DNA of 64,000 nucleotides from JAKZRT01 sp047518005 (lineage in GTDB: Bacteria; Pseudomonadota; Alphaproteobacteria; Rhodobacterales; Rhodobacteraceae): positions 6,504 through 70,503 of the forward strand of contig JAKZRT010000011.1 in NCBI GenBank assembly GCA_047518005.1. Direction: 5' to 3'. The notes beneath the pieces were generated by a model that saw only the letters and a list, made by a program, of their open reading frames with translations, searched no databases and was not told the DNA's origin. The position numbers were made by a program, and so were the translations under genes. Below, one piece after another: positions 44,014 through 53,912 of the stretch (its first letter is position 1; each line of letters opens with the position of its first letter).

Positions 44014-44094
44014 CCGGGTGCCTGTGGTTGACGGGAAGGACAATGGCGGTACTTATCGCGATTGCGCGGGGAAGAGCAACAAGAAGGGTAAGTC

Positions 44095-44970
44095 ATGACA
44101 AAACTGGCGTTTTTGGGTCTGGGCGTGATGGGCTTTCCGATGGCCGGGCATCTGGCAGCAACGGGGCATGACGTGACCGTCTATAATCGCACGCAGGCTA
44201 AGGCCCAGGCCTGGGTGGCTCAGCACGGCGGAAACCTGGCCGCGACCCCCTGCGCAGCCGCCGAAGCGGCCGACATGGTCATGGCCTGCGTCGGCAACGA
44301 CGACGATCTGCGCAGCGTCGCTCTGGGCGAGCGCGGCGCGTTCGCGGGCATGGGCGCGGGCAGTGTGTTTGTCGATCACACAACGGTTTCGGCCAAGGTA
44401 ACGCGCGAGCTTTACGCCGCTGCCGACGCGCGTCAGATCAGTTTCGTCGATGCGCCCATTTCAGGCGGTCAGGCGGGCGCCGAAAATGCCGCGCTCAGCA
44501 TCATGTGCGGCGGCGATCAGGGCGCCTTTGACCGCGCTGCCCCGGTGATCGGGATCTACGCCAAGATCTGCCGTCGCATCGGCAAAAGCGGTGCCGGACA
44601 GATGACCAAGATGTGCAACCAGATCGCCATCGCGGGGCTGGTTCAGGGGCTTTCCGAGGCGCTGCATTTTGCCGAAAAATCCGGGCTTGACGGGCGCGCG
44701 GTAATCGAAGTGATCAGCCAGGGCGCGGCCGGATCGTGGCAGATGGCGAACCGGTACGAGACAATGCTCGACGACCACTTTGAACACGGCTTCGCGGTTG
44801 ACTGGATGCGCAAGGATCTGGGCATCTGCCTGGACACCGCCAACGAAACCGGTGCCAGCCTGCCGGTCACCGCGCTGGTCGATCAGTTCTACAAAGACGT
44901 CCAGAAAATGGGCGGCGGGCGGTGGGACACGTCCAGCCTTTTCAAAAGGCTGCGCGCGTTTGGTGGGTAA
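44095..44970 (+). CDS. NAD(P)-dependent beta-hydroxyacid dehydrogenase (HIBADH-like)
   Basis: This 291-residue enzyme belongs to the 3-hydroxyisobutyrate / 6-phosphogluconate dehydrogenase-like family. The N-terminal cofactor motif is FLGLGVMGFPMAGHLA, the substrate motif is FVDAPISGGQAGAE, and the catalytic Lys lies in GKSGAGQMTKMCNQ near residue 171. The exact substrate (3-hydroxyisobutyrate, tartronate semialdehyde or similar) is unclear. An AAGGG lies six bases before the ATG. It is divergent from the penicillin acylase-like gene and stands alone. Confidence 0.92.
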   Translation: MTKLAFLGLGVMGFPMAGHLAATGHDVTVYNRTQAKAQAWVAQHGGNLAATPCAAAEAADMVMACVGNDDDLRSVALGERGAFAGMGAGSVFVDHTTVSAKVTRELYAAADARQISFVDAPISGGQAGAENAALSIMCGGDQGAFDRAAPVIGIYAKICRRIGKSGAGQMTKMCNQIAIAGLVQGLSEALHFAEKSGLDGRAVIEVISQGAAGSWQMANRYETMLDDHFEHGFAVDWMRKDLGICLDTANETGASLPVTALVDQFYKDVQKMGGGRWDTSSLFKRLRAFGG

Positions 44971-45043
44971 GCTTGTACAAATTCATTTACATGATGGCTC
45001 TGAGAACTGGGCGGACGGACCAATCTCGCATCCGCTGGTTTGG

Positions 45044-45290
45044 TCAGTGGAAATTAATCCCGCCGTCAACGACCACGCACTGCCCGGTCACCGATGAGGT
45101 TTTGCACAGATAGACGACTTGACCGGCCACGTCTTCTACCGAAGTCGTCGTGTTCAGCGCGGAACTGTTCTTCCACCTAAAGACAATTTCTGGCGGCCCG
45201 CCGCTCGCAAGGCCGGTTTCGACCATCAGGCCCGGCGCAACACAATTCACCGCAACCTTCGGGGCAAGCGCCGCGGCCAGGAACCGGTGG
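45044..45290 (-). pseudogene. C-terminal remnant of a short-chain dehydrogenase
   Basis: The minus strand encodes a recognisable SDR C-terminus: LAAALAPKVAVNCVAPGL, then SVEDVAGQVVYLCKTSSVTG and the terminal VVVDGGINFH. The cofactor-binding N-terminus, the NNAG strand and the SYK catalytic region are absent. Going upstream, similarity fades near 45290-45315, where the same frame meets TAA. Only about 80 of about 250 residues remain, so it is a decayed gene. A GTG at 45250 could open a 68-residue frame, but that fragment would lack an active site. Palindromic element copy B lies just upstream. Confidence 0.75.
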
Positions 45291-45359
45291 CGGCGCTGCC
45301 GCGTCAGACCGGTTTATGCGGAATCCTGGGCGAAAACAGTCGACTGCGCGGTCCAAGCC

Positions 45360-45409
45360 ATTTTACCGTTATTAATCAAACACTTCCCCAGAGTTTCAAC
45401 CTTGAAACC
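45360..45409. repeat. dispersed palindromic element, copy B
   Basis: GTTTCAACCTTGAAAC lies at 45393-45408, CAA at 45377-45379 exactly 13 bases to its left, and ATTTT at 45360-45364 twelve bases further left. Copy C has identical spacings. It lies between the SYLF lipoprotein stop and the SDR remnant, both on the minus strand. Confidence 0.7.
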
Positions 45410-45432
45410 TCGCGGTCCGTTCCCCGTCTTGG

Positions 45433-45999
45433 CTAAGGAATAATCCGGGTATATTTCGTGCCCTCAATCGTCGCCCCGGCGATCAACCCCGACTGGGCGA
45501 AAATCACCGCCTCGATCGGATGCTGCACCTCGTTGAGGTCAAGCCCAAATGAAACCGCGTCCGAATTCAGCGCATAGCGCGCGCCAGCCCCCGCCGACCA
45601 GCCATCCGAGGCGCGGAAATCGGCCAGTGCCTGGTCGGTCATGAAAAACAGAACCTGGCTGTATTGCTGCGCTCCTAACTGGAGGCCGACACTGGCCTGC
45701 GCTGCCGAATAATAGTCGACCGATATGCCGTTGATCCGCAGCACCCCGCGCCCGAAACCGCCACCCAGCCCGAACCCGGCCTGGGTGATCAGCGGCATGA
45801 TCAGAACACCACTGGCGCGGTCGGCCAATTGCCGCGTACCCGGCGCAGTTCCCAAGAGAAAGTTCAGCGCTGCATCGGCCGAGGCGTCGATTTTTCCGCT
45901 GCCGTCACCGCCGATACCGTTGCCGCAGGCTGCAAGCGCCATCAGGCACAGGCCTCCAGCCAGGAATACGCGCCGCGATTTCATTGATTTCAGCCCCAT
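45433..45999 (-). CDS. SYLF (YSC84-like) domain lipoprotein
   Basis: This 188-residue protein has a lipoprotein signal with lipobox ALAAC (Cys near residue 25) and a SYLF/YSC84 domain filling the rest: GVLIMPLITQAGFGLGGGFGRGVL, then VGLQLGAQQYSQVLFFMT. SYLF domains bind phosphoinositides in eukaryotes; in bacteria the lipoprotein forms are envelope proteins of unclear role. ATG 45999 has GAGGG about eight bases upstream, so it is preferred over ATG 45984 and over the upstream 46029. It stands alone, with hemB ending 117 bases upstream. Confidence 0.87.
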   Translation of the reverse strand: MGLKSMKSRRVFLAGGLCLMALAACGNGIGGDGSGKIDASADAALNFLLGTAPGTRQLADRASGVLIMPLITQAGFGLGGGFGRGVLRINGISVDYYSAAQASVGLQLGAQQYSQVLFFMTDQALADFRASDGWSAGAGARYALNSDAVSFGLDLNEVQHPIEAVIFAQSGLIAGATIEGTKYTRIIP

Positions 46000-46116
46000 G
46001 TGCTCACCCTCAAATGCAAGTTGATCCAACCTTTCATGGCCGGTTTGCGCGGCAGTATAGATGAGTTTCGCAGGTCCGTCACGGGGGCTTTGAAACGCGC
46101 CGTGGCGGCGCGAAAA

Positions 46117-47124
<1,008 letters not shown>

Positions 47125-47256
47125 GGCTGGTCCGTAGCCGTGAATTTCCCCGTCCGTGACATGGAATTGTCTCTTTCTCAAGGGTAGGAATCGTCGCCGT
47201 CCGGCGCTAAAGAGCGTCAAAGCCGCCCCGACAGAGGGCCGACCGCGAGAAAAACC

Positions 47257-47784
47257 TTGGACCTTCAGCAGTCAATCTTTGAACTTATCGACACCCGTTC
47301 GTTTTCGAACATGTGGTATTGGATCGCCTTGGCGGTTGTCTGGTCAACCGCCAGCCACTGGGTTCTCGGCGTCCCCTTCGACATGGTCCAACGGGCGCGC
47401 AAGCACCGCGGTCAGGCCGAAACAGATGTCGAGGATCTGGTGCGCATCAACTGCGCGCGGCTCTTGTATATCGGCAAGGTTTCGGGGCTGTGGATCATCG
47501 GCATTGCGTGTTTCTTTCTGACCGGGCTGGCAGGTGTCGGGTTTTTTTATCGGATCGAACTGGCCCAGGCTGTATTCCTGATCGCGCTGCCCCTGTCGAT
47601 CGTGGGCGCAATGTCGCTGTCGACAGCGCGTCTGATCGCCGATCAGGGGTTGGCGGGCGACGCGCTTTATAACCGACTGGCGCGCCACCGGGTCTGGGTT
47701 CAAGTTCTGGGTATCGTCGCGATCTTTGTCACGGCGATGTGGGGGATGTACCAGAACGTCTCGCGCGGCGGCTTTTTTGCCTGA
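47257..47784 (+). CDS. four-helix membrane protein ('component of SufBCD complex')
   Basis: This 175-residue integral membrane protein has four hydrophobic segments (about residues 20-38, 72-95, 98-120 and 145-165) and a cytoplasmic basic loop. It matches a roseobacter family often labelled component of SufBCD complex, a name that rests on old transfer and should be treated as unproven. No suf genes are nearby. The start is TTG at 47257, since the family N-terminus MDLQQSIFELID begins exactly there; an ATG lies only 18 codons further in. It precedes mfd by 45 bases. Confidence 0.75.
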   Translation: MDLQQSIFELIDTRSFSNMWYWIALAVVWSTASHWVLGVPFDMVQRARKHRGQAETDVEDLVRINCARLLYIGKVSGLWIIGIACFFLTGLAGVGFFYRIELAQAVFLIALPLSIVGAMSLSTARLIADQGLAGDALYNRLARHRVWVQVLGIVAIFVTAMWGMYQNVSRGGFFA

Positions 47785-47829
47785 ACTCTGCGGTTGACTT
47801 GGGCGGCTGGCGCGCTAGGTCACGCCTCC

Positions 47830-50800
47830 ATGCAGGACACCCGGAAAATAACGGCCGGCGGTGCGCCCGAGGGCTTTGACGCGCAGCTGGTGCTGGCCGA
47901 ACTGCGCCGCTCGGGTCGCGCCGTCCTTCACATCGCGCGTGACGACAAGCGTCTGGTGGCGATGCGCGCCGCGCTCGGGTTCTTTGCCCCCGAGGTTCCG
48001 GTGCTGGACTTTCCGGCCTGGGATTGCGTGCCCTATGACCGGGTCTCGCCCAACCCGGATGTCTCGGCGGCGCGCATGGCGACGCTGGCCGCCCTGGCGC
48101 GGGGGATGCCGGATGGCATTGTCGTGCTGACCACCCTGAACGCCGCGACCCAGAAAGTTCCCACGCGCGAAGTTCTGCGCGGGTCGGGGTTCACGGCGCA
48201 GGTGGGCCAACGGATGGACGAAGCGGCGCTGCGCATCTATCTGGCCCGCATGGGGTTTGCCCAATGCCCCACTGTCACCGAACCCGGCGACTTTGCGGTG
48301 CGCGGCGGGATCATCGACATCTATCCGCCCGGCGAGGGCGGCCCGGTGCGGCTCGATCTCTTTGGCGACGTGCTGGACGGTGCGCGACGGTTTGACCCGG
48401 CAACGCAACGCACCACCGAAAAACTTGATGTGGTCGAATTGGCCCCGGTCAGCGAAGTTATCTTGGACCAGGCCGCGATCACCCGGTTCCGCCAAAATTA
48501 CCGGATCGAATTTGGCGCGGCAGGCACCGACGACCCGCTTTACGAGGCGATCAGCGCCGGGCGCAAGCACGCGGGGTCCGAACATTGGCTGCCGTACTTC
48601 CACGACCACCTCGAGACTATATTTGATTACCTTCCCGAAGCGGTGATAACTCTGGACGATCAGGTCACCCCGTCGCGTCTGGCCAGATGGGAGGCGGTCG
48701 CCGATCAGTATCAGACCCGGCTGCACGCGCTCGAGCAAAAAGGCCGGCATGACACAATCTATAAACCCGCAGCACCCGGGCTGATGTATCTTGATGACGC
48801 GGCGTTTGCCAAAGCCACAGCCGGGCGCCGCATCGTGGCGTTCCACCCCTTGGCCCAGGCGTCCGGACCCGGGGTGATCGACGCGGGCGGGCGGATCGGA
48901 CGCAATTTTTCGCCCGAACGGCAACTGGAGGGCGTGAACCTTTTTGGCACGCTGGCCGATCACATCCGCGCCCGCATGGCAGACGGGCCGGTTGTGGTCG
49001 CCAGCTATTCCCAAGGCGCGCGCGAGCGGCTCGAGGGGCTTCTGGTCGACCAGGACCTGACCGGCGGGCGCCGTGTTGGGCATGCAAGCGACGTGAGCGC
49101 TGGCCTGAACCTGGCGGTCTGGCCGCTCGAGGCCGGGTTCCAGACCAGCGATCTGACGGTGATTTCCGAACAAGACGTGCTGGGCGACCGCCTGATCCGC
49201 GCCCCCAAGCGCAAACGCCGCGCCGAGAACTTTCTGACCGAGGCCCAATCGCTTAGCCCCGGTGATTTGGTGGTTCACGTCGACCACGGTGTCGGGCGGT
49301 TTGGCGGGCTCGAGGTGATCACCGCCGCCGGGGCCGCGCACGAATGTCTGGCGCTGGAATACGCCGAAAAATCCAAGCTCTACCTTCCGGTCGAAAATAT
49401 CGAACTGCTCAGCCGCTTTGGCCACGACGAGGGGCTTTTGGACCGCCTTGGCGGCGGAGCGTGGCAGGCCAAGAAAGCAAAGCTGAAAGACCGCATCCGC
49501 GACATGGCCGACCGGTTGATCCGCGTCGCCGCCGAGCGCGCCTTGCGCACCGCCCCGGTGATGGCCCCGCCCGATGGCATGTGGGACGGATTCTCGGCGC
49601 GCTTTCCCTACGAGGAAACAGACGACCAACAGGGCGCAATAGCTGATGTTTTGGACGACCTTGCGCGGGGAACCCCGATGGACCGTCTGGTTTGCGGCGA
49701 CGTCGGTTTCGGCAAGACCGAGGTTGCCATGCGCGCGGCCTTTGTCGCAGCCATGTCGGGCGCGCAAGTCGCGGTGATCGCCCCCACCACGCTGTTGTCG
49801 CGCCAGCACACCAACAGTTTCGCCGAACGTTTCCGGGGTTTTCCGGTCGAGGTTCGACAGTTGTCACGCTTTGTCAGCGGCAAAGAGGCGCAGGCCACGC
49901 GCGATGCGCTGTCGCGCGGCACTTGTGACATCGTGATCGGTACCCACGCTCTGCTGGCCCAATCGGTGCGGTTCAAAAATCTCGGGCTTTTGATCGTTGA
50001 CGAAGAACAGCACTTTGGCGTCACCCACAAGGAACGGCTGAAGGCCCTGCGCAGCGACGTGCATGTGCTGACCCTGACCGCCACGCCGATCCCGCGCACC
50101 CTGCAACTCAGCCTCTCGGGCGTTCGTGAACTCAGCATCATCGGAACGCCCCCGATCGACCGACTGGCGATTCGAACCTATATCAGCGAATTCGACAGCG
50201 TCACCATTCGCGAGGCCTTGCTCCGCGAACACTATCGCGGCGGACAGTCGTTTTACGTGGTGCCGCGGATCAGCGACCTGACCAAGATCGAAGCCTTCCT
50301 CCAGGACCAATTGCCCGAACTGACCTACGTTGTGGCGCACGGGCAGATGGCGGCGCGCCAGCTCGATGACCGGATGAACGCCTTTTACGACGGCAAATAC
50401 GATGTGCTTCTGGCCACCACGATTGTCGAATCGGGGCTGGATATTCCGACCGCCAACACGATGGTGATCCACCGCGCCGATATGTTCGGCCTTGCCCAGC
50501 TGCATCAGATCCGCGGCCGGGTTGGCCGGTCAAAAATCCGCGCCTATGCCTATCTGACCACGCGCCCGCGCAAGCCGCTGACCGCCACGGCAGAAAAACG
50601 CCTGCGCATTCTGGGGTCGCTCGACGCCCTTGGGGCCGGGTTCACGCTGGCCGCCCAGGACCTGGACATCCGAGGTGCTGGCAACCTCTTGGGCGAAGAA
50701 CAATCGGGTAATATTCGCGAAGTCGGTTACGAGCTTTACCAATCGATGCTGGAAGAAGCGATCGCCAAGATCAAAGCAGGCGAGATCGAGGGCCTCAGCG

Positions 50801-51267
50801 AGGCCGACGGCCAATGGGCACCGCAACTGAACCTGGGCGTGTCGGTTTTGATCCCGGAAAAATACGTGCCCGACCTGGATGTGCGCCTGGGGCTGTATCG
50901 TCGGCTCTCCGGGCTGGCCAAAAAGGTCGAGCTGGAAGGCTTTGCCGCCGAACTGATCGACCGGTTCGGGGCGCTGCCCAACGACGTCAACACGCTGCTG
51001 ACGGTGGTGCGCATCAAGGCGATGTGCAAACGCGCCGGCATCGCCAAACTCGATGCTGGCCCGAAAGGCGCGACCATTCAGTTCTGGAACGATAAATACG
51101 CCTCGCCCAAGGGGTTGGTCGATTTCATCGAAGCCCAGCGTGGGCTGGCCAAGGTGCGCAACAACAAGATCGTCATCCGCCGCGACTGGAAGCAAGACAG
51201 CGACCGGATACGGGGGGCCTTTGCGATTGCGCGCGATCTGGCGGTTCATGCCAAGGCCGCCGGGTGA
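47830..51267 (+). CDS. mfd: transcription-repair coupling factor
   Basis: Mfd displaces RNA polymerase stalled at DNA lesions and recruits UvrA. The 1145-residue protein has the UvrB-like N-terminal homology region (DFPAWDCVPYDRVSPNP and RGGIIDIYPPG), the RNA polymerase-interacting domain after GDLVVHVDHGVGRFGGL near residue 475, and a RecG-like motor. Walker A is CGDVGFGKTEVAMRAA near 625, and the helicase box is VDEEQHFGVTHKE. The C-terminal TRCF domain follows. ATG 47830 (MQDTRK) is chosen over an upstream ATG at 47794 as nearer the conserved start. Confidence 0.96.
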   Translation: MQDTRKITAGGAPEGFDAQLVLAELRRSGRAVLHIARDDKRLVAMRAALGFFAPEVPVLDFPAWDCVPYDRVSPNPDVSAARMATLAALARGMPDGIVVLTTLNAATQKVPTREVLRGSGFTAQVGQRMDEAALRIYLARMGFAQCPTVTEPGDFAVRGGIIDIYPPGEGGPVRLDLFGDVLDGARRFDPATQRTTEKLDVVELAPVSEVILDQAAITRFRQNYRIEFGAAGTDDPLYEAISAGRKHAGSEHWLPYFHDHLETIFDYLPEAVITLDDQVTPSRLARWEAVADQYQTRLHALEQKGRHDTIYKPAAPGLMYLDDAAFAKATAGRRIVAFHPLAQASGPGVIDAGGRIGRNFSPERQLEGVNLFGTLADHIRARMADGPVVVASYSQGARERLEGLLVDQDLTGGRRVGHASDVSAGLNLAVWPLEAGFQTSDLTVISEQDVLGDRLIRAPKRKRRAENFLTEAQSLSPGDLVVHVDHGVGRFGGLEVITAAGAAHECLALEYAEKSKLYLPVENIELLSRFGHDEGLLDRLGGGAWQAKKAKLKDRIRDMADRLIRVAAERALRTAPVMAPPDGMWDGFSARFPYEETDDQQGAIADVLDDLARGTPMDRLVCGDVGFGKTEVAMRAAFVAAMSGAQVAVIAPTTLLSRQHTNSFAERFRGFPVEVRQLSRFVSGKEAQATRDALSRGTCDIVIGTHALLAQSVRFKNLGLLIVDEEQHFGVTHKERLKALRSDVHVLTLTATPIPRTLQLSLSGVRELSIIGTPPIDRLAIRTYISEFDSVTIREALLREHYRGGQSFYVVPRISDLTKIEAFLQDQLPELTYVVAHGQMAARQLDDRMNAFYDGKYDVLLATTIVESGLDIPTANTMVIHRADMFGLAQLHQIRGRVGRSKIRAYAYLTTRPRKPLTATAEKRLRILGSLDALGAGFTLAAQDLDIRGAGNLLGEEQSGNIREVGYELYQSMLEEAIAKIKAGEIEGLSEADGQWAPQLNLGVSVLIPEKYVPDLDVRLGLYRRLSGLAKKVELEGFAAELIDRFGALPNDVNTLLTVVRIKAMCKRAGIAKLDAGPKGATIQFWNDKYASPKGLVDFIEAQRGLAKVRNNKIVIRRDWKQDSDRIRGAFAIARDLAVHAKAAG

Positions 51268-51334
51268 CACCGATACTGGTCATGCACGCACACGCGGCCT
51301 ATAAGCGCGCCAGCAAGATTGCGGGCAGCAAGCG

Positions 51335-52027
51335 ATGACGTGGCTATCGAAATTCGGCTGGGGGATATTCTGGTTTCTCAGCTTTCTCGGCGCGTTGCTG
51401 GCGTTCCGGTTCGTTCCTGCCGGGTTTTCCAACGGCTTTTTGCCAAATCTTGACCAGGGCCTTGGACGGGCGCTTTACGATGGTGTCTTTGTCGGGATCA
51501 GGCAGGATTTCAGCCACATCTTTTATCACGTGCAGGACCGGCTGACGCCTTTGCTGGTGCATATGCTGATCGGTGTTGTCGCGATTACCATCGTGCCGTT
51601 TCAGTTGTGGCGGCGGTTTCGCAACCGGCATCTGAACTGGCACCGCTGGATGGGGTGCATCGCGGTTATGGCGGTGATCTTTTCCGGCTTGGGGTCGATG
51701 CGTCTGGCAGTGAACATGGATATTCCGGTCTGGGGGCAGGTCGGCTTTGTCACCGGCGCGTTTGTCTGGATCGGCTCGGTGCTTTGGGCGACCTGGGCGA
51801 TCCTGCAGAATAACGTGGCGCGCCACCAATGGTGGATGGTCATTGTCGCCGCCATGACCTTCGGCGCGGTTATGATCCGGCTCGAGTTTCCAATCTGGCG
51901 CCAGTTCTTTCCGTTTCCCATCGCCTATGCATGTGTGGCCTGGTCAAGCTGGGTGCTGAACCTTGTCGCGGTCGCCCTCTGGCGCTTGGGTCGCGGCTGG
52001 TCGCGCCAGCGACGGGCGCGTGCTTGA
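51335..52027 (+). CDS. DUF2306 membrane protein
   Basis: This 230-residue protein has about six to seven hydrophobic segments and matches DUF2306. The family features are LVHMLIGVVAITIVPFQLWRRFR with conserved His, the HRWMGCIAVMAVIFSGL segment, and a later His in ARHQWWMVIVAAM. Paired conserved histidines in membrane helices suggest heme or metal binding, but no function is established. It follows mfd by 67 bases on the same strand and ends close to the convergent efflux gene. Confidence 0.85.
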   Translation: MTWLSKFGWGIFWFLSFLGALLAFRFVPAGFSNGFLPNLDQGLGRALYDGVFVGIRQDFSHIFYHVQDRLTPLLVHMLIGVVAITIVPFQLWRRFRNRHLNWHRWMGCIAVMAVIFSGLGSMRLAVNMDIPVWGQVGFVTGAFVWIGSVLWATWAILQNNVARHQWWMVIVAAMTFGAVMIRLEFPIWRQFFPFPIAYACVAWSSWVLNLVAVALWRLGRGWSRQRRARA

Positions 52028-52041
52028 GAATTTCACCGTTG

Positions 52042-53259
52042 CTATACGAGCGTTTCAGCTTTTTCACCGCGCGTGAATTGCATCAACACTGCAGCGACAA
52101 CCGCAAAACTGAAAACACTGATCGCAAGTGGCAGCGGCGTGCCGTCAAAGGCCAGACCAATCGGTGCGGCCAACAGAACCCCGGCCACGGTCGAGATCGA
52201 CGAGATGAGCGAGGCCGCAAGCCCGGCGATATGCCCCATCGGCTCCAGCGCCAGCGCGTTGAGATTTCCCAGTGTCATTCCGGTCATGAAAAAGATCGAG
52301 GTAGTCCAGGTTATGTAGCCGGCAAAATAGAGACCGTCCGGCCAAAGCCCCAGACCTGTCACCAGCGCCATGGTGCCCGACAGGACCACTTGTGCGGCGA
52401 GCGCGGTGAAAACCATTTTGCGCATTCCAAGCCGAACCACCAGCCGCGCGTTCAGGATCGATGCGGTCGCGGCTATGAGCGCGATGATGGCGAACCAGCG
52501 CGGAAACGCTTCGCCCCGATCGAAGTGCAGATCAAAGATCGGCTGGGTCGAGACCAGCACTGCAAAAAGCATCCCGATACTCAAGGACTGAACCGCGACC
52601 GTAACCATCACCACCCGGTTTCCCAGAACCTCGCGAATTCCCGCGCTGATGCGCCCGGCGCTCAGCGGGCGACGCGCGCCGCGCGGCAGCGTCTCAACCT
52701 GGCGTAACCCCAGCCAGGTTGCGGTAATCAGTGCAAAGCCCACGAACGCCAGATAAATTGCGCGCCAGCTCCAGATGTCGATGATCAAGGCTCCGACAAG
52801 CGGTGCCATGGCCGGGACAAGCGAAAAAACCAGCATCATGAATGACATTATCCGCGCCATTTCGCGGCCCGCGTAAAGATCGCGCACCATGGCCAATCCG
52901 ACCGTGCGCGGCCCTGCGGCACCCAGCCCTTGCAGGACCCGGGCGGCGATGATCAATTCCAGCGTCTCGGCGCGCCACGCCAACAGCGCGCCCAAGACAT
53001 AGATCGCCGCCGAAACCAAAATCACCGGCTTGCGCCCGAAATGGTCCGACAAAGGTCCCATGACCAGCGTGCCCAGGCCCATCCCCAGCACGAATGCGGT
53101 GATAATGTATTGGGCGCGATTGGGCGCATGCGGCGTCAGGCTCTGCCCGATCTCGGTCAGGGCGGGCAGCATCGTGTCGACCGAAAAAGCCACCATGGCG
53201 AAATGCATCGCCATCAGCACGATGAACTCGGGCTGCGAAAGGCGCTTTGGGCCGGTCAT
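52042..53259 (-). CDS. Bcr/CflA-type multidrug MFS transporter
   Basis: This 405-residue transporter has twelve hydrophobic segments and matches the drug:H+ antiporter (DHA1) Bcr/CflA group. The MFS motif GPLSDHFGRKPVILVSA lies between helices 2 and 3, and the conserved ARVLQGLGAAGPRTVGLAMVRD follows helix 4. It probably exports toxic small molecules; substrates cannot be predicted. ATG 53259 overlaps the DsbA-like gene's stop by four bases, giving a three-gene unit with the DsbA-like and acyl-CoA synthetase genes. Confidence 0.9.
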   Translation of the reverse strand: MTGPKRLSQPEFIVLMAMHFAMVAFSVDTMLPALTEIGQSLTPHAPNRAQYIITAFVLGMGLGTLVMGPLSDHFGRKPVILVSAAIYVLGALLAWRAETLELIIAARVLQGLGAAGPRTVGLAMVRDLYAGREMARIMSFMMLVFSLVPAMAPLVGALIIDIWSWRAIYLAFVGFALITATWLGLRQVETLPRGARRPLSAGRISAGIREVLGNRVVMVTVAVQSLSIGMLFAVLVSTQPIFDLHFDRGEAFPRWFAIIALIAATASILNARLVVRLGMRKMVFTALAAQVVLSGTMALVTGLGLWPDGLYFAGYITWTTSIFFMTGMTLGNLNALALEPMGHIAGLAASLISSISTVAGVLLAAPIGLAFDGTPLPLAISVFSFAVVAAVLMQFTRGEKAETLV

Positions 53260-53912
53260 TGCGGGGTCTCGGCCTGGCCCTGCACCCCATGCGCGGCCTC
53301 TTCGATCACCCGGTCCCACAATTCGGGCGGCTGTGCGCCCACAACAACATGCTGGTTGGCGACAACAAAGGTCGGCACCCCGCTGACACCGCGTTCGCGC
53401 GCATTCCGGTCGCGGGCCTTGATGTCGTCGATGTCGGCGTCTGACCCAATCAGCCGCCCGGTCACCGCCCGGTCCAGCCCCGTCGCCGCGGCAATATCCA
53501 GCAGCACCTCGCGATCGCCAATATCGCGGCCCTCGTCAAAATAGGCCTTGAACAGCGCCGAGACCACCGCCGTCTGCCGCCCGTCGAGCCCGGACCAATG
53601 AACCAGCCGATGTGCGTCGATGGTGTTTGGCGTCGTCTTGATGGCTCCGAAGTTAATCGCCAGTCCGGCCGCTTCGCCAGCTTCGGCGATCCGGGCGTAG
53701 GTCTGGATCGCGGCCTCGCGCCCGCCAAATTTCGCCTCCAGATATTCGCGCCGGTCCATGCCGTCCGGCGGCATGTCGGGGTTCAACTGGAACGGATGCC
53801 ACTCAATTTCGAACGAATGTTCGGGGTGGCGTTCCAGCGCCCGGTCCAGATTTGCCTTGCCGATATAGCACCACGGGCAGATCGGATCCGAGATGATATC
53901 AAGTTTTATCAT
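53256..53912 (-). CDS. DsbA family oxidoreductase (FrnE-like)
   Basis: This 218-residue cytoplasmic thioredoxin-fold protein has a CPWC active site in ISDPICPWCYIGK at residues 7-19 and the cis-Pro loop GVSGVPTFVV near 175. The helical insertion region NTIDAHRLVHWSG is typical of the FrnE/2-hydroxychromene isomerase-like branch. No signal peptide is present, so it acts in the cytoplasm, unlike classical DsbA. ATG 53912 starts the conserved strand; a much longer upstream frame overlapping the synthetase gene is an artefact. It overlaps the synthetase by 14 bases. Confidence 0.92.
   Translation of the reverse strand: MIKLDIISDPICPWCYIGKANLDRALERHPEHSFEIEWHPFQLNPDMPPDGMDRREYLEAKFGGREAAIQTYARIAEAGEAAGLAINFGAIKTTPNTIDAHRLVHWSGLDGRQTAVVSALFKAYFDEGRDIGDREVLLDIAAATGLDRAVTGRLIGSDADIDDIKARDRNARERGVSGVPTFVVANQHVVVGAQPPELWDRVIEEAAHGVQGQAETPQ

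Noticed and set aside
47815..49809. Minus-strand frame of 664 codons opposite mfd
   Set aside because: It mirrors the high third-position G+C of mfd; its protein is low-complexity in Arg, Gly and His and has no recognisable family.
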